Below are positions 40,899 to 49,997 of a stretch of DNA of 64,000 nt, one piece after another. The notes under the pieces were generated by a model. The model did no database searches, was not told the DNA's origin, and saw only the letters and a program-made list of their open reading frames with translations. The stretch lies in the NCBI RefSeq assembly GCF_020614395.1, contig NZ_CP085324.1:1555564-1619563 (forward strand). Reading direction: 5' to 3'. The stretch's first letter is position 1; each line of letters starts with the position of its first letter. The stretch is from Salarchaeum japonicum. GTDB lineage: Archaea > Halobacteriota > Halobacteria > Halobacteriales > Halobacteriaceae. A program made the position numbers and the translations under genes.

Positions 40899-41040
40899 CA
40901 TTCTGCGCGAACAGCGACGAAGACTCGTGGGTCTTCGTCGCCCGTGAGCGCGAATCGAAGACGGGGATTCGAGCAGACGAGTCGCAGCGCGAACGACGTG
41001 AGCGACCGTCTCGGCCGAGTTCGAATCCCAGCCTCACCGC
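40899..41040 (+). repeat. tRNA-Ser 3'-end duplication module
   Basis: A perfect hairpin CGACGAAGAC/GTCTTCGTCG (40915-40940, 10 bp, 6-nt loop) follows the tRNA. Next come a degenerate inverted tail (about 40945-40970, GGGGATTCGAG), a second stem region, and a forward copy of the tRNA T arm and acceptor 3' strand (41019-41040). A T4 run (41042-41045) ends it. No coding sequence is supported here. Confidence 0.8.
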
Positions 41041-41087
41041 GTTTTCCCGACACTGATTCGCGCAGTTTCACCCGTGAAAGTCCAGTG

Positions 41088-41717
41088 TTATCGGCCGCGT
41101 CGGCCCTTGGTTTGGCGGTAGTCGGTCTGGAGGAGGTCGAGGAAGTACGTGATGAACTGTTCTTTTTCGGTGTCGGTCATGCGGCCGGGGTGTTTCATGG
41201 GGACGAGTTCGAAGCCGCGGCCGCGGACGCTGGTGGCGTGGTGGTCGTCGACGCTGAGTTCGCCGGCGGGAGTGGTGGTGTATTCGCGGGCGAGTTCGTC
41301 GAGGGCGCGTTCGCCGACGGGGACGATGAGTTCGGGGTTTATCATGCGGACGTCGGCGGTGAGGAAGGGGTCGCAGGCCTGGAGTTCGTCGTCGGTCGGC
41401 GGGTGGTCGGGGTGGCGACACCGCGCGAGATAACAGAGGTATGCGTTGTCGAGTTCGGGCGTGGTGCTGGTGGGGAGGCTGTTGTTGAGGCCGAGGTTTC
41501 CGAGGATGTCCTGGAAGCGCTCGCCGGCGTCGTCGCCGACGAACGGGACGCCGGCGGCTTCGGCGGCCTCGCTGGGGGTGTGGCCGACGAAGACGATGTC
41601 GGCGCTCGCGTCGCCGTAGCCGTGCACGACGCGGTCGCGTTCGGCGGCGCGCGCGCAGTTCGTGCAGTCTTCGTCCATCCCGTACGGGTTCCGCTGGGTT
41701 TCCTGCCGGGCGTCCAT
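41088..41717 (-). CDS. Family 4 uracil-DNA glycosylase (Fe-S)
   Basis: A 209-residue enzyme removing uracil from DNA. The four Fe-S cysteines fit the family: CTNC near the N-terminus, then CRHPDHPPTDDELQAC with 15-residue spacing. The active-site loop is HTPSEAAEAAGVPFVGDDAGERF, altered from the usual GEAPGxxEDxxGxPF, so the Glu-Ala-Pro-Gly water-activating loop is not canonical. The second motif is FELVPMKHPGRMT. The ATG at 41717 (MDARQETQRNPYGMDEDC) is used; the internal ATG at MDEDC is possible. Confidence 0.85.
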   Translation of the reverse strand: MDARQETQRNPYGMDEDCTNCARAAERDRVVHGYGDASADIVFVGHTPSEAAEAAGVPFVGDDAGERFQDILGNLGLNNSLPTSTTPELDNAYLCYLARCRHPDHPPTDDELQACDPFLTADVRMINPELIVPVGERALDELAREYTTTPAGELSVDDHHATSVRGRGFELVPMKHPGRMTDTEKEQFITYFLDLLQTDYRQTKGRRGR

Positions 41718-41820
41718 CACCGAAGCCGTGGGCGGCGAGCGGGTTAGGTGCATCGCCACAGACTGAAACGGGCGTTTTCGTCTCCACAAGGCGCTTACCC
41801 CTCGTGGGCGACGGACGAAT

Positions 41821-43263
41821 ATGAAGCGACGTGCCCTGCTGTCGTCGCTCGCCGCGGGCGGCGCGGCGGCGCTCGCGGGCTGTAACGAACGCGGGAACGC
41901 GACGAACGGGACGACGACGGGCGACGGCGACTCGACGCGAACGACCACGCCCACCCCAGCCGACGCGCCGACGCCGCCGGATACCGGACTCGCCGACGCG
42001 ACGACGGCGGTGTTCGAGACGCGCGACCGGACGATGAGCCTGCTCGGCGGCCGCCGACGCCTCCCGAGCGGGCTGGTGGTGCGGGCGTGGCTGTCCGCGA
42101 CGGCGACCGCCGACCATCCGGCGCGGGTGACGGCGACGCTCACGAACGACACCGACTACGACACCACGCTCCGCCTGGGCGACGTGTCGCCGTTCACGCC
42201 GACCCCGCACGGGTTCCGCGAGCGCGACTACGACCACGCGCTCTACCTCGCGCCGACCGACGGCCACGAGTTCGCGGGGCGGACGCCGGCGGTCGCTCGC
42301 GCCGACTCCGGCTGGTATCTCGACTCGCGGACAGACCGCTGGCAGCCAGAAGCGGTCGAACTTGCTTCCGGCGAGACGCTCGTCGGGGAGTTCGCGGTCG
42401 TGCCGCGCGAACCGGGTGCGATTCCGACGGGCCGGTACGCGTTCGGCGAGGCGGACGACCCGCTCACGCTCTCCGTCTGGCAGACCTCACAGCCTGGGCC
42501 GACCGAGGGGTCAGCGTTCGAGAACGCGACCCCGCCCGCGTTCGACGAGCGGTCGCCCGCGTGGTATCACGACGCGACACCCGAGACGCAGGCGTTCCTC
42601 CGACCGAGCGCGGAACGGGTGGACGCGCCCGCCGCGGTGTCGTTCACGCTCCACAACCACCGCACGGAACCGCTCTCCGGGAACGTCTACGACTGGACGC
42701 TCTCCAAGCAGTTCGAGGGCGAATGGTATCGCATCGCGCCGTGGGCGATTCCCGTCCCGCTGACGCCGCTCGCGCCCGGCGACACGCACACGTGGACGCT
42801 GAAGGCGTTCGACGGCCCGCGCGTCGAGTGCGAGGACGCCATCGCGCCCGGCCACCTCGGCGGCGGCCGCTACGCCTTCCACGTGAACATGGCGAGCGAG
42901 AACGGCCCGACCCACGCCGCGCTGTTCGACCTCGACGCGCCCGCGGCCTCGGTGACGCCGACCGAGGACGTGTCCATCGAGCGCGAGTACCGACTCGTCC
43001 GCGCGAGCACGCCCGACGACGGCGGCGACCGCGCCACGCTCGTCGTACAGCGAACCGACGACGCGGACGCCCGCCTCCTCCCCGAGCAAGTGATGCAACC
43101 GCGGAACCGCGGGCTCAGGAACACCCTCCCGTTCTTCGAGGAGGGCATACAGAAAGTGCGACTGCGGACGACGGACGGCGTCGTCGACGACGCGCTCCGC
43201 GGGAGCGAGGCCGACCGCGCGTTCCGGTTCGGGGACGAGGCGTTCGCCGCGTGGCGCGCGTGA
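41821..43263 (+). CDS. Large Tat lipoprotein, unknown function
   Basis: A 480-residue secreted lipoprotein. Signal MKRRALLSSLAAGGAAALAGC, lipid cysteine about residue 21, then a Thr/Pro/Asp linker. The rest looks beta-rich, with two similar segments (VTATLTNDTDYDTTLRLGD and VSFTLHNHRTEPLSGNVYD) that resemble immunoglobulin-like or DUF-type extracellular repeats. No active-site pattern. It converges with aroC with no gap. Confidence 0.65.
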   Translation: MKRRALLSSLAAGGAAALAGCNERGNATNGTTTGDGDSTRTTTPTPADAPTPPDTGLADATTAVFETRDRTMSLLGGRRRLPSGLVVRAWLSATATADHPARVTATLTNDTDYDTTLRLGDVSPFTPTPHGFRERDYDHALYLAPTDGHEFAGRTPAVARADSGWYLDSRTDRWQPEAVELASGETLVGEFAVVPREPGAIPTGRYAFGEADDPLTLSVWQTSQPGPTEGSAFENATPPAFDERSPAWYHDATPETQAFLRPSAERVDAPAAVSFTLHNHRTEPLSGNVYDWTLSKQFEGEWYRIAPWAIPVPLTPLAPGDTHTWTLKAFDGPRVECEDAIAPGHLGGGRYAFHVNMASENGPTHAALFDLDAPAASVTPTEDVSIEREYRLVRASTPDDGGDRATLVVQRTDDADARLLPEQVMQPRNRGLRNTLPFFEEGIQKVRLRTTDGVVDDALRGSEADRAFRFGDEAFAAWRA

Positions 43264-44415
43264 CTACTCGCTCCGCGGACTGCTCGGGTGGTAGTCCGTG
43301 TCGTACTCGCCGGGCTGGCCGTCGAGCCGGTCGGGGTTGATGCGGCCCGCGAGCAGCATGAAATCCACGATGGTCAGGGAGAGCATCGACTCCACGACCG
43401 GCACGCCGCGCGGCGGAAGGACGGGGTCGTGGCGGCCGATGACCTGCTCGGTCTTCTCCTCGCCCGTCTCCCAGTCCACCGTCTCCTGCGGTTTCGGAAT
43501 CGACGTGGGCGCGTGCAGGGTGAGTTCGCCGTAAATCGGCTCGCCCGTCGTGATGCCGCCCTGGATGCCGCCGTGGTCGTTCTCCACGGGCACGGGCTCG
43601 TCATTCGAATCGAACGCCCACTCGTCGTTGCGCTCCGAGCCGGTGTACTCGCGGGCGTCACGGCCCAAGCCGAACTCGAACGCCGTCGCCGCGGGTACGG
43701 CCATCAGCGCCTGGCCGAGTCGCGCGCTCACCGAATCGAACCGGGGCGCGCCCAGCCCGCGCGGCACGCCCTGCACCTCGAAGTAGATGGAACCGCCGAT
43801 GGAGTCGCCCGCCTCCTGGTACTCCTCGATGCGCTCCTGCATCCGCTCGGCGGTCTCGGGGTGCGCACACCGCACGTCGTTCTCCTCCGTGTGTTCGAGC
43901 ATCTCCGCGAAAGACACCTCGGGAGCCTCGACGTCCCCGATCTGGTTCACGTGCGCCTTCACCTGGACGCCCTCGGATTCCAGAATCTTGTCCGCGATAG
44001 CGCCCGCGGCAACCCAGTTCACGGTCTCGCGCGCTGACGACCGGCCGCCGCCGCCCCAGTTCCGCGTCCCGAACTTCGCGGAGTACGTGAAGTCGCCGTG
44101 GCTCGGGCGCGGCGCCGTGATGAACGGCTCGTACTTCCCGGAGCGCGCGTCCTTGTTCTCGATGGTCATCCCGATGGGCGTCCCCGTCGTGTACCCGTCC
44201 TGCAAGCCGGACTGAATCGACACCTCGTCGGGTTCGCCGCGCGAGGTCGTTATCATCGACTGCCCGGGTTTGCGGCGGTCGAGTTCGCGTTGTACGTCCT
44301 CCTCGGTGAGTTCGAGACCCGCGGGACAGCCGGAGACGGTGACGCCCATGCCGGGGCCGTGGCTCTCCCCGTACGTCGTCACCTGGAACAGCCGCCCGAA
44401 CCGATTTCCGTTCAT
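43264..44415 (-). CDS. aroC: Chorismate synthase
   Basis: A 383-residue FMN-dependent enzyme making chorismate from EPSP, the last shikimate step. Family marks: FQVTTYGESHGPGMGVTVSGCPAGLEL, RRKPGQSMITTSRGEPDEV, NWGGGGRSSARETVNWVAAGAIA and ENDHGGIQGGITTGEPI. It is 2-3 kb from aroA (the preceding step) and 6 kb from tyrA, an aromatic amino acid cluster. Promoter-like element shared with the hydrolase at 44468-44498. Confidence 0.97.
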   Translation of the reverse strand: MNGNRFGRLFQVTTYGESHGPGMGVTVSGCPAGLELTEEDVQRELDRRKPGQSMITTSRGEPDEVSIQSGLQDGYTTGTPIGMTIENKDARSGKYEPFITAPRPSHGDFTYSAKFGTRNWGGGGRSSARETVNWVAAGAIADKILESEGVQVKAHVNQIGDVEAPEVSFAEMLEHTEENDVRCAHPETAERMQERIEEYQEAGDSIGGSIYFEVQGVPRGLGAPRFDSVSARLGQALMAVPAATAFEFGLGRDAREYTGSERNDEWAFDSNDEPVPVENDHGGIQGGITTGEPIYGELTLHAPTSIPKPQETVDWETGEEKTEQVIGRHDPVLPPRGVPVVESMLSLTIVDFMLLAGRINPDRLDGQPGEYDTDYHPSSPRSE

Positions 44416-44467
44416 ACCACCCTCTCTGTCGCGGGCGCATTTAGGGTTTGTACTCCACGCAACCGAC

Positions 44468-44498
44468 CGTTCAAATACGAGGGCGCGGCCAGACCGGG
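44468..44498 (-). promoter_or_regulatory. Promoter-like element upstream of aroC
   Basis: It matches 151-181 at about 26 of 31 bases. It lies 53-83 bp before the aroC ATG. The minus strand contains CTGGCCGCG and CGTATTTGAACGG. The rest of the 44416-44574 gap shows no further gene; only a GC-rich stretch after the element. Confidence 0.35.
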
Positions 44499-44574
44499 CG
44501 TGACGTAACCGCCGCGCGCGCCGGCCCCGCGAAATCCCGGGACTCGACCGACGCGCCCGCCCGAGAGTCCCGTG

Positions 44575-45798
44575 CTAGCAGATGTCCGCGAGCCCCGCCG
44601 CCGCGAACGGCACGAGCATCTCGCGGGCGTCGAGGCCGCCGTGCATCCCCACGAGGTCGAGCTGGTGTTCCTCCGCGGCGTACCACAGCATCCCCTCGCG
44701 GGGGACGACGACGAGGTCGCCGCAGTTCCGCTCGAACACCGGCCCCGGCTCGCCCGGCCCCCAGAGGCCGCTGTCGAGCGCCTCCGCCTTGGTGAACACG
44801 AGCGCGTCCTCGCCGTCGAGCGCCGCCCGCACCCGCGAGCGGTCGCCGTCCACGTGCAAGTGGACGTTCCGCGGGCCGCCGAGCACGAGCGGCGTCCCCG
44901 ATCGGTCGCGCCGGAGTTCGCCCAGCACGCCGTCGAGCGCGTCGAGCGTGCGCTTCTCGCCGGTCGTGTCCACCTGGCCGTGGTCGGCGGTGAGCGTCAG
45001 CAACGTCTCGTCCTTCGCGGCCGTGGACACGTCCGCGAGCGCGCGCTCGACGGCGGACAGCACCGCGTGCCCCTCCAGGTCGTACGCGGGATGGTCGGGG
45101 CCGACGTGGTGACCGGTCGCGTCCACGCCCGAGTAGTACGCGTAGACGTACGACCGCTCCTCCTCGCTGGCCGCCTCCACGACCTCGGCGAGCGTCGCGG
45201 CGAACTCGCCGACCGTCTCGCAGTGGTGGTCGGTCGCCGCGTCCGTCGGCGTCTCGTGCTCCTGGACGGTGTGGCAGTCCACGCCCGCCGCGTCCAGCCG
45301 GTCGAAGACGGTGTCGCCGTCGAAGCGCTCGCGGGCGGTGAGCGAGAGGTCGCCGCCGTCCTTCGCGGTCATCGGGAGCGAGTTGTAGACGGTGTCCGCG
45401 TCGGGGTCGTACGCGTTCCACCCGAGCAGGCCGTGCTCGACGGGGTAGCGCGCGGTCTGCATCGTCGTGATGCACGCCGCCGTCTCCGAGGGGTACGTCG
45501 AGGTGAGCGGCGTCACCGCGCCGTGTTCGACGAACCCGCCCATGAGGCCGTTCGAGTCCGCGAGCCGGCTGGCGTGCTCGAATCCGAGCGCGTCCACGAG
45601 CAGGACGACGACCGTGGAGGCGTCGTCGTCCACGTTCTGGAGCACGTCGTCGGGGAGCGCGGGACCCACGTCCTCGTCGAGAACGGCGGCGGCGGTGCCG
45701 GGGACGTGCGCGAAGCAGTAGTCGTCGTACGCGGGCCGGACGAACCCCGGTTCGAGTTCGTCGCCGGCGAGCGTGTCCGCGAGGCTGGAGCGAAGCAT
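44575..45798 (-). CDS. Type I phosphodiesterase / alkaline phosphatase superfamily protein
   Basis: A 407-residue metallophosphoesterase. VVVLLVDALGFEHAS carries the first metal Asp, TPLTSTYPSETAACITTMQTARYPVEHGLLGWN the nucleophile Thr, and YAYYSGVDATGHHVGPDHPAYD plus LTADHGQVDT the remaining Asp/His ligands. This matches nucleotide pyrophosphatase/phosphodiesterase proteins of archaea. No signal peptide, so it may be cytosolic. Substrate unknown. It lies between the two aro genes on the same strand. Confidence 0.88.
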   Translation of the reverse strand: MLRSSLADTLAGDELEPGFVRPAYDDYCFAHVPGTAAAVLDEDVGPALPDDVLQNVDDDASTVVVLLVDALGFEHASRLADSNGLMGGFVEHGAVTPLTSTYPSETAACITTMQTARYPVEHGLLGWNAYDPDADTVYNSLPMTAKDGGDLSLTARERFDGDTVFDRLDAAGVDCHTVQEHETPTDAATDHHCETVGEFAATLAEVVEAASEEERSYVYAYYSGVDATGHHVGPDHPAYDLEGHAVLSAVERALADVSTAAKDETLLTLTADHGQVDTTGEKRTLDALDGVLGELRRDRSGTPLVLGGPRNVHLHVDGDRSRVRAALDGEDALVFTKAEALDSGLWGPGEPGPVFERNCGDLVVVPREGMLWYAAEEHQLDLVGMHGGLDAREMLVPFAAAGLADIC

Positions 45799-45837
45799 AT
45801 CGACGCGAGAACCCGCGCGGTAAGAAGCGTGGGGGAT

Positions 45838-47118
45838 TCAGTCGAGCGTGACGCTCGCGCCGAGGTCGTAGAGCGTGTCGAAAAAGCCGGGGAAGGACAC
45901 GTCCACGTGGTGCGCGCCGGTGATGGTGGTGTCGCCGTCCGCGACGAGGCCGGCGAGCGAGAGCGCCATCACGATGCGGTGGTCGCCGTGCCCGGAGAGC
46001 GTCGTCCCCGTGAGGTCGCTCCGGCCGCCGTGCACGGTGAGGGTGTCGCGTTCCTCCTCGACGCTCGCGCCGAGCGCCGCGAGTTCGGTCGCCATCGCGT
46101 CCACGCGGTCGGTCTCCTTGAACCGGACGTGCTCGCAGTTCGTGATGCGTGTGGTGCCGTCCGCGGCCGCGCCGAGCGCCGCAATCGTCGGGAGGAGGTC
46201 GGGCGTGTCACCGACGTCGACCTCGACGCCGGAGAGCGACGCGTGCTCGACCTCGACGGTTCCCTCGTCGCGGTTCCAGTCCACGCGCGCGCCCATCCGC
46301 TCGACGATGTCGAGGATGGCGCTGTCGCCCTGCTCGCTCGGGTAGACGTTGTGAACGGTGACGGAATCGTCGCCGGCGAGCGCGCCCGCGCCGACGAGGT
46401 AGGACGCGGAGGAGAAGTCGCCGGGCACCTGGTACTCGTCGGCGCGGTAGGTCTGGCCGCCGGGGACGCGGTAGCCGTCGGCGGTGCGCTCCGCGTCGAT
46501 GTCGAAGTCGTCGAGCACGTCGAGCGTGAGGTCGACGTAGGGTTCGGACTTGAGTTCGGTCGTGAGGTCGATTTCGACGCCCTCGTCGGTGACCGCGCCC
46601 GCCATCAGGAGTGCGGTGATGAACTGACTCGACACGTCGCCCGGAATCTCGACGCGGCCGCCCTCGATGGGGCCTTCGACGACGAGCGGGGCCTGGCCGT
46701 TCCCGCGCGTGCTCTCCGCGCGAGCCCCGAGGGCGTCGAGCGCGTCCAGGAGCGGGCCCTGGGGGCGCGACCGGAGCGACGCGTCGCCCGTGAGCACGGT
46801 GATACCGTCCGCGAGCGCCGCGGCCGCGGTGACGAGCCGCATCGTCGTCCCGCTGTTCGCGCAGTCGAGCACGTCCGGCGGCACGTCGGGCCGGCCGTCG
46901 AACCCCGCCACTTCGAGCGTGTCCGCGACTTCCACGAGGCTGCCGCCGAACGCGTCGACCGCGCCCATCGTCGCCTTCGTGTCCGCGCTGTCGAGGGGGT
47001 TGCGGACGCGCGCGCCGTCGCTGTACCCGGCGGCGAGAATCGCGCGGTGCGTGTAGCTCTTCGACGGCGGGGCGTCCGCGTCCCCGTGCACGCGGGAGGA
47101 TGTGACCGTGACGTCCAT
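45838..47118 (-). CDS. aroA: 3-phosphoshikimate 1-carboxyvinyltransferase (EPSP synthase)
   Basis: A 426-residue shikimate-pathway enzyme. The PEP/shikimate motifs are [76 protein letters not shown], and [14 protein letters not shown] with [15 protein letters not shown]. The ATG at 47118 ([14 protein letters not shown]) is favoured over 47142. It supplies the substrate of aroC at 43264. Confidence 0.96.
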   Translation of the reverse strand: MDVTVTSSRVHGDADAPPSKSYTHRAILAAGYSDGARVRNPLDSADTKATMGAVDAFGGSLVEVADTLEVAGFDGRPDVPPDVLDCANSGTTMRLVTAAAALADGITVLTGDASLRSRPQGPLLDALDALGARAESTRGNGQAPLVVEGPIEGGRVEIPGDVSSQFITALLMAGAVTDEGVEIDLTTELKSEPYVDLTLDVLDDFDIDAERTADGYRVPGGQTYRADEYQVPGDFSSASYLVGAGALAGDDSVTVHNVYPSEQGDSAILDIVERMGARVDWNRDEGTVEVEHASLSGVEVDVGDTPDLLPTIAALGAAADGTTRITNCEHVRFKETDRVDAMATELAALGASVEEERDTLTVHGGRSDLTGTTLSGHGDHRIVMALSLAGLVADGDTTITGAHHVDVSFPGFFDTLYDLGASVTLD

Positions 47119-47195
47119 GGCGGGGAGTCGGCCGGCCGGCACGTAGGCGTTCCGGAGGCGGTAGGGTTTTACTCGCGCCAGCGGACGCCACGAGT

Positions 47196-48371
47196 ATGGA
47201 ACCCGATTTCGGCGCGCTCGACGACGCGCTCGACGCGGCGGACGCGGACGGCTACCTGCTCGACGCGGACGCCTCGACCTCCGACCAGCTCTACCTCTCG
47301 GGGTTCGACGCGAGCGACCCCTTCGTCAGCCTCTACACGCCCGACGAGACGGTGCTCCTCGTCTCCGGCCTGGAGTTCACGCGGGCGAAACGCGAGTCGC
47401 GCGCGGACGCCGTGCGGCGGTACGCGGACTACGACTACCAGGAGAAGCGCGCGAACAACGACACGGCGACGGCGCGCGACCTCCTGTACGCCGAGTTCCT
47501 CGACGAGTTCGGGGTCGAGTCCGTGCTGGTGAACGAGCGATTCCCGCTCGCCACCGCGGACGGCCTCCGCGACCACGGCGTCTCCGTGGACGTGGACGAC
47601 GACGACACCGTCGGGACGATTCGCGCGACGAAGACCGCGGCGGAGGTCGAACACGTGAAGGCCGCGCAGGACGCGAACGAGGCGGCGATGCGGGCCGCGC
47701 AGACGCTCATCGAGGCCGCGACCGTGCGCGACGGCGTGCTCCATTACGAGGGCGACCCGCTCACGTCCGAGCGCGTGAAGGAGGAGATCGAGGTGACGCT
47801 CCTCCGTCACGGCTGTTCGCTCGACGAGACCATCGTCGCCTGCGGCGAGTCCGCGTCCATCCCGCACGACCGCGGGAGCGGGCCGCTCCGCGCGGACGAG
47901 ACCATCATCATCGACATCTTCCCGCGGGACAAGGAGACGAAGTACCACGCGGACATGACGCGCACGTTCGTGAAGGGCGACGCGACCGACGAGGCCCGCG
48001 AGTTCTACGACATCACGCGGGAGGCGCTGGACGCGGCGTTCGACGCGCTCGAACCCGGCGCGACGGGTGAGGACGTCCACCACGCGGTCTGCGACGTGTA
48101 CGAGGACGCCGGCTACCCCACGCTCCGGAGCGACCCGAGCACGGAGACGGGCTACATCCACAGCACCGGCCACGGCGTCGGCCTGGACGTCCACGAAGCG
48201 CCCTCGGTTTCGACGAACGCGACCGACGAACTCGAACCCGGACACGTCGTCACCATCGAACCCGGCCTCTACGACCCCGATATCGGGGGCGTTCGCCTGG
48301 AGGACATCGTGGTCGTCACCGAGGACGGCTACGAGAACTTCACCGACTACCCGCTCGACTTCGAACTCTAG
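47196..48371 (+). CDS. pepQ: Xaa-Pro aminopeptidase/dipeptidase (M24)
   Basis: A 391-residue metallopeptidase of the creatinase/pita-bread fold. Metal ligands: [24 protein letters not shown] (two Asp), [14 protein letters not shown] (His), [24 protein letters not shown] (Glu, Glu). It cleaves the N-terminal residue before proline. Its TAG overlaps the convergent stop of the PAS-domain protein (CTAG). Confidence 0.93.
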   Translation: MEPDFGALDDALDAADADGYLLDADASTSDQLYLSGFDASDPFVSLYTPDETVLLVSGLEFTRAKRESRADAVRRYADYDYQEKRANNDTATARDLLYAEFLDEFGVESVLVNERFPLATADGLRDHGVSVDVDDDDTVGTIRATKTAAEVEHVKAAQDANEAAMRAAQTLIEAATVRDGVLHYEGDPLTSERVKEEIEVTLLRHGCSLDETIVACGESASIPHDRGSGPLRADETIIIDIFPRDKETKYHADMTRTFVKGDATDEAREFYDITREALDAAFDALEPGATGEDVHHAVCDVYEDAGYPTLRSDPSTETGYIHSTGHGVGLDVHEAPSVSTNATDELEPGHVVTIEPGLYDPDIGGVRLEDIVVVTEDGYENFTDYPLDFEL

Positions 48372-49297
48372 TCCGGGTTCGCGGCGAGCGTGATGGAGTG
48401 GTTCACGAGGTCGTCCATCCGGTCGAGCGCCGCCGCCACGTCGTCTATCGCCTCGCGGTCGCCCTCACGCACGTCGTTCAGCGAGGTCTGCGCGCGCTCG
48501 ATGGAGTCGATGAGGTCGTAGGAGAGGACGTTCGTGAGTTCGAGGAGGTGCGCGCCGTCCTCGGAGTCGCTCTCCGGGTCGATGGCGTGAAAGTGCACGG
48601 AGAGTCCGTCCTCGGACGGGAACGCCCGCACCTGGAAGTGTTCGTCCAGCGGGTCGTAGCGCTCCGTGAACGTCACGGCCTCCTGGGTCGCGATGGCGCG
48701 GTGGAACTCCGTGTAGAAGGGCGACCCGACCGCTTCCTCGAACTCGTCCCAGATGTTCTCGCCGATGACGTCCTCCGCGCGCACGTCCAGCAAGCCCTCC
48801 GCCTCGTCGTTCACGTACGTGAAGTTCCAGTCCCGGTCGACCGCGAAGAACGCGTCCGTGATGCGCTCGTAGACGTTGCGCGCGAGGTCGTTCAGCATCG
48901 CCACGTCCCGCTCCGCGAGGTACTGGTCGGCGGCCGACTGACAGGCGTCCGCGAGGTCGGCGTACGCGTCGTCGCCCGACTGCGGGACGTAGTTCGTCAC
49001 GCCCGCGTCGATGGCGGCGCTCGCCACCGACTCGCTCCCGTTCGCCGTGAACAACACGAACGGCACGGCGGGGTCGACGTCTCGCACGCCCGAGAGCAAC
49101 GCGATACCGTCGAGCGCGTCCGGGTCGTGTTCGCTCACCACGCAGTCCACGCGCTCCTCGGAGAGAGCGTCGAACACGTCAGACTCGGTGTCCGCGACGC
49201 GAACCGAGAGGGTATCGCGGTGGGCTTCGGTGCGGTCGGCGCGCTCCCGAACGCCGCCACCAGCGCCGATGTAGAGCACGCGCGCACTCCCGTCCAT
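48368..49297 (-). CDS. Pseudo-receiver/PAS signalling protein with degenerate kinase stub
   Basis: A 309-residue protein with three modules. Residues 1-115 form a receiver-like domain, VDCVVSEHDPDALDGIALL, where the phosphoacceptor Asp is replaced by Glu56. Residues about 135-235 form a PAS domain (ITDAFFAVDRDWNFTYVNDEAEGLLDVRAEDVIGENIWDEF). The C-terminus, LLELTNVLSYDLIDSIERAQTSL, resembles HisKA with Tyr in place of the phospho-His, and there is no ATPase domain. It should therefore neither take nor give phosphate in the normal way. Followed by a HalX regulator on the same strand. Confidence 0.8.
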   Translation of the reverse strand: MDGSARVLYIGAGGGVRERADRTEAHRDTLSVRVADTESDVFDALSEERVDCVVSEHDPDALDGIALLSGVRDVDPAVPFVLFTANGSESVASAAIDAGVTNYVPQSGDDAYADLADACQSAADQYLAERDVAMLNDLARNVYERITDAFFAVDRDWNFTYVNDEAEGLLDVRAEDVIGENIWDEFEEAVGSPFYTEFHRAIATQEAVTFTERYDPLDEHFQVRAFPSEDGLSVHFHAIDPESDSEDGAHLLELTNVLSYDLIDSIERAQTSLNDVREGDREAIDDVAAALDRMDDLVNHSITLAANPD

Positions 49298-49341
49298 ACG
49301 GATCGACGTAACGGGGTAACGGATAAATAGTCGTTGGCGGA

Positions 49342-49917
49342 CTACTCGCGAACCTCGTCGCTGAGTTCGCGGAACACCGCGACGAAGTCGTCGGTGGTGA
49401 GTCGGGAGAGCAGGTCGTCCAGTTCGGCGCGCCGCGCCTGGATGCGATTGACGAGGTCGTGGTAGGCGTCGCTCTCTTCGAGTTCGGCCTCGGACTTCTC
49501 GGCTTCGAGCGCGGCGCGCTTCGACGCGAGCGCGAAGAACTCCCGTATCTCGTCGCTGTACACGGCGCGCGTGAGCAACCGTCGAACCACGTCGTGGAGT
49601 TCCGTCCGGGAGACCGGTTTGACGACGTACGCGTCGAACCCGAGGCCGATGATGTCGAAGTCGGGTTCGATGCCGGAGACGAGCGCGACTCGGAGACCGG
49701 GGTTGGTGTCCTGGAGTGCGGCGAGGAGTTCGTCGCCGTCCATCTCGGGGAGGCGGCGGTCGACGAGCGCCACGTCGACCGTGGCGTCCATGGCGTCCAG
49801 CGCCTCCGCGCCGGTGTTCGCGACGCGGACGGCGTAGTCGGCCGACAGCCACGACTCGTAGAGAGCCGCGAGGTCGCGTTCGTCTTCCACGACGAGGACG
49901 GTCGGCCGCTCCGTCAT
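49342..49917 (-). CDS. HalX-domain response regulator
   Basis: A 191-residue two-domain regulator. The receiver (1-120) has the acidic pair ED (11-12), phospho-Asp53 in VALVDRRLPEMDG and Lys in YVVKPVSRTEL. The C-terminal HalX coiled-coil domain (about 120-190, EIREFFALASKRAALEAEKSEAELEESDAYHDLVNRIQARRAELDDL) is specific to haloarchaea. The stop is 45 bp ahead of the pseudo-sensor, so the two are on one strand but may have separate promoters. Confidence 0.92.
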   Translation of the reverse strand: MTERPTVLVVEDERDLAALYESWLSADYAVRVANTGAEALDAMDATVDVALVDRRLPEMDGDELLAALQDTNPGLRVALVSGIEPDFDIIGLGFDAYVVKPVSRTELHDVVRRLLTRAVYSDEIREFFALASKRAALEAEKSEAELEESDAYHDLVNRIQARRAELDDLLSRLTTDDFVAVFRELSDEVRE

Positions 49918-49997
49918 ACCCGTCAGTACTCCCGCTGGCCCTAAGACTCTTGTTACGAACGAACGCCTTTTGCCGGGTCGTCCGGTACGCTCTGGTG

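Noticed and set aside
44572-47532. 986-codon open frame on the plus strand across the phosphodiesterase and aroA
   Set aside because: It is antisense to two well-conserved genes and its translation is arginine/valine/histidine low-complexity. High GC leaves antisense frames open in this genome.
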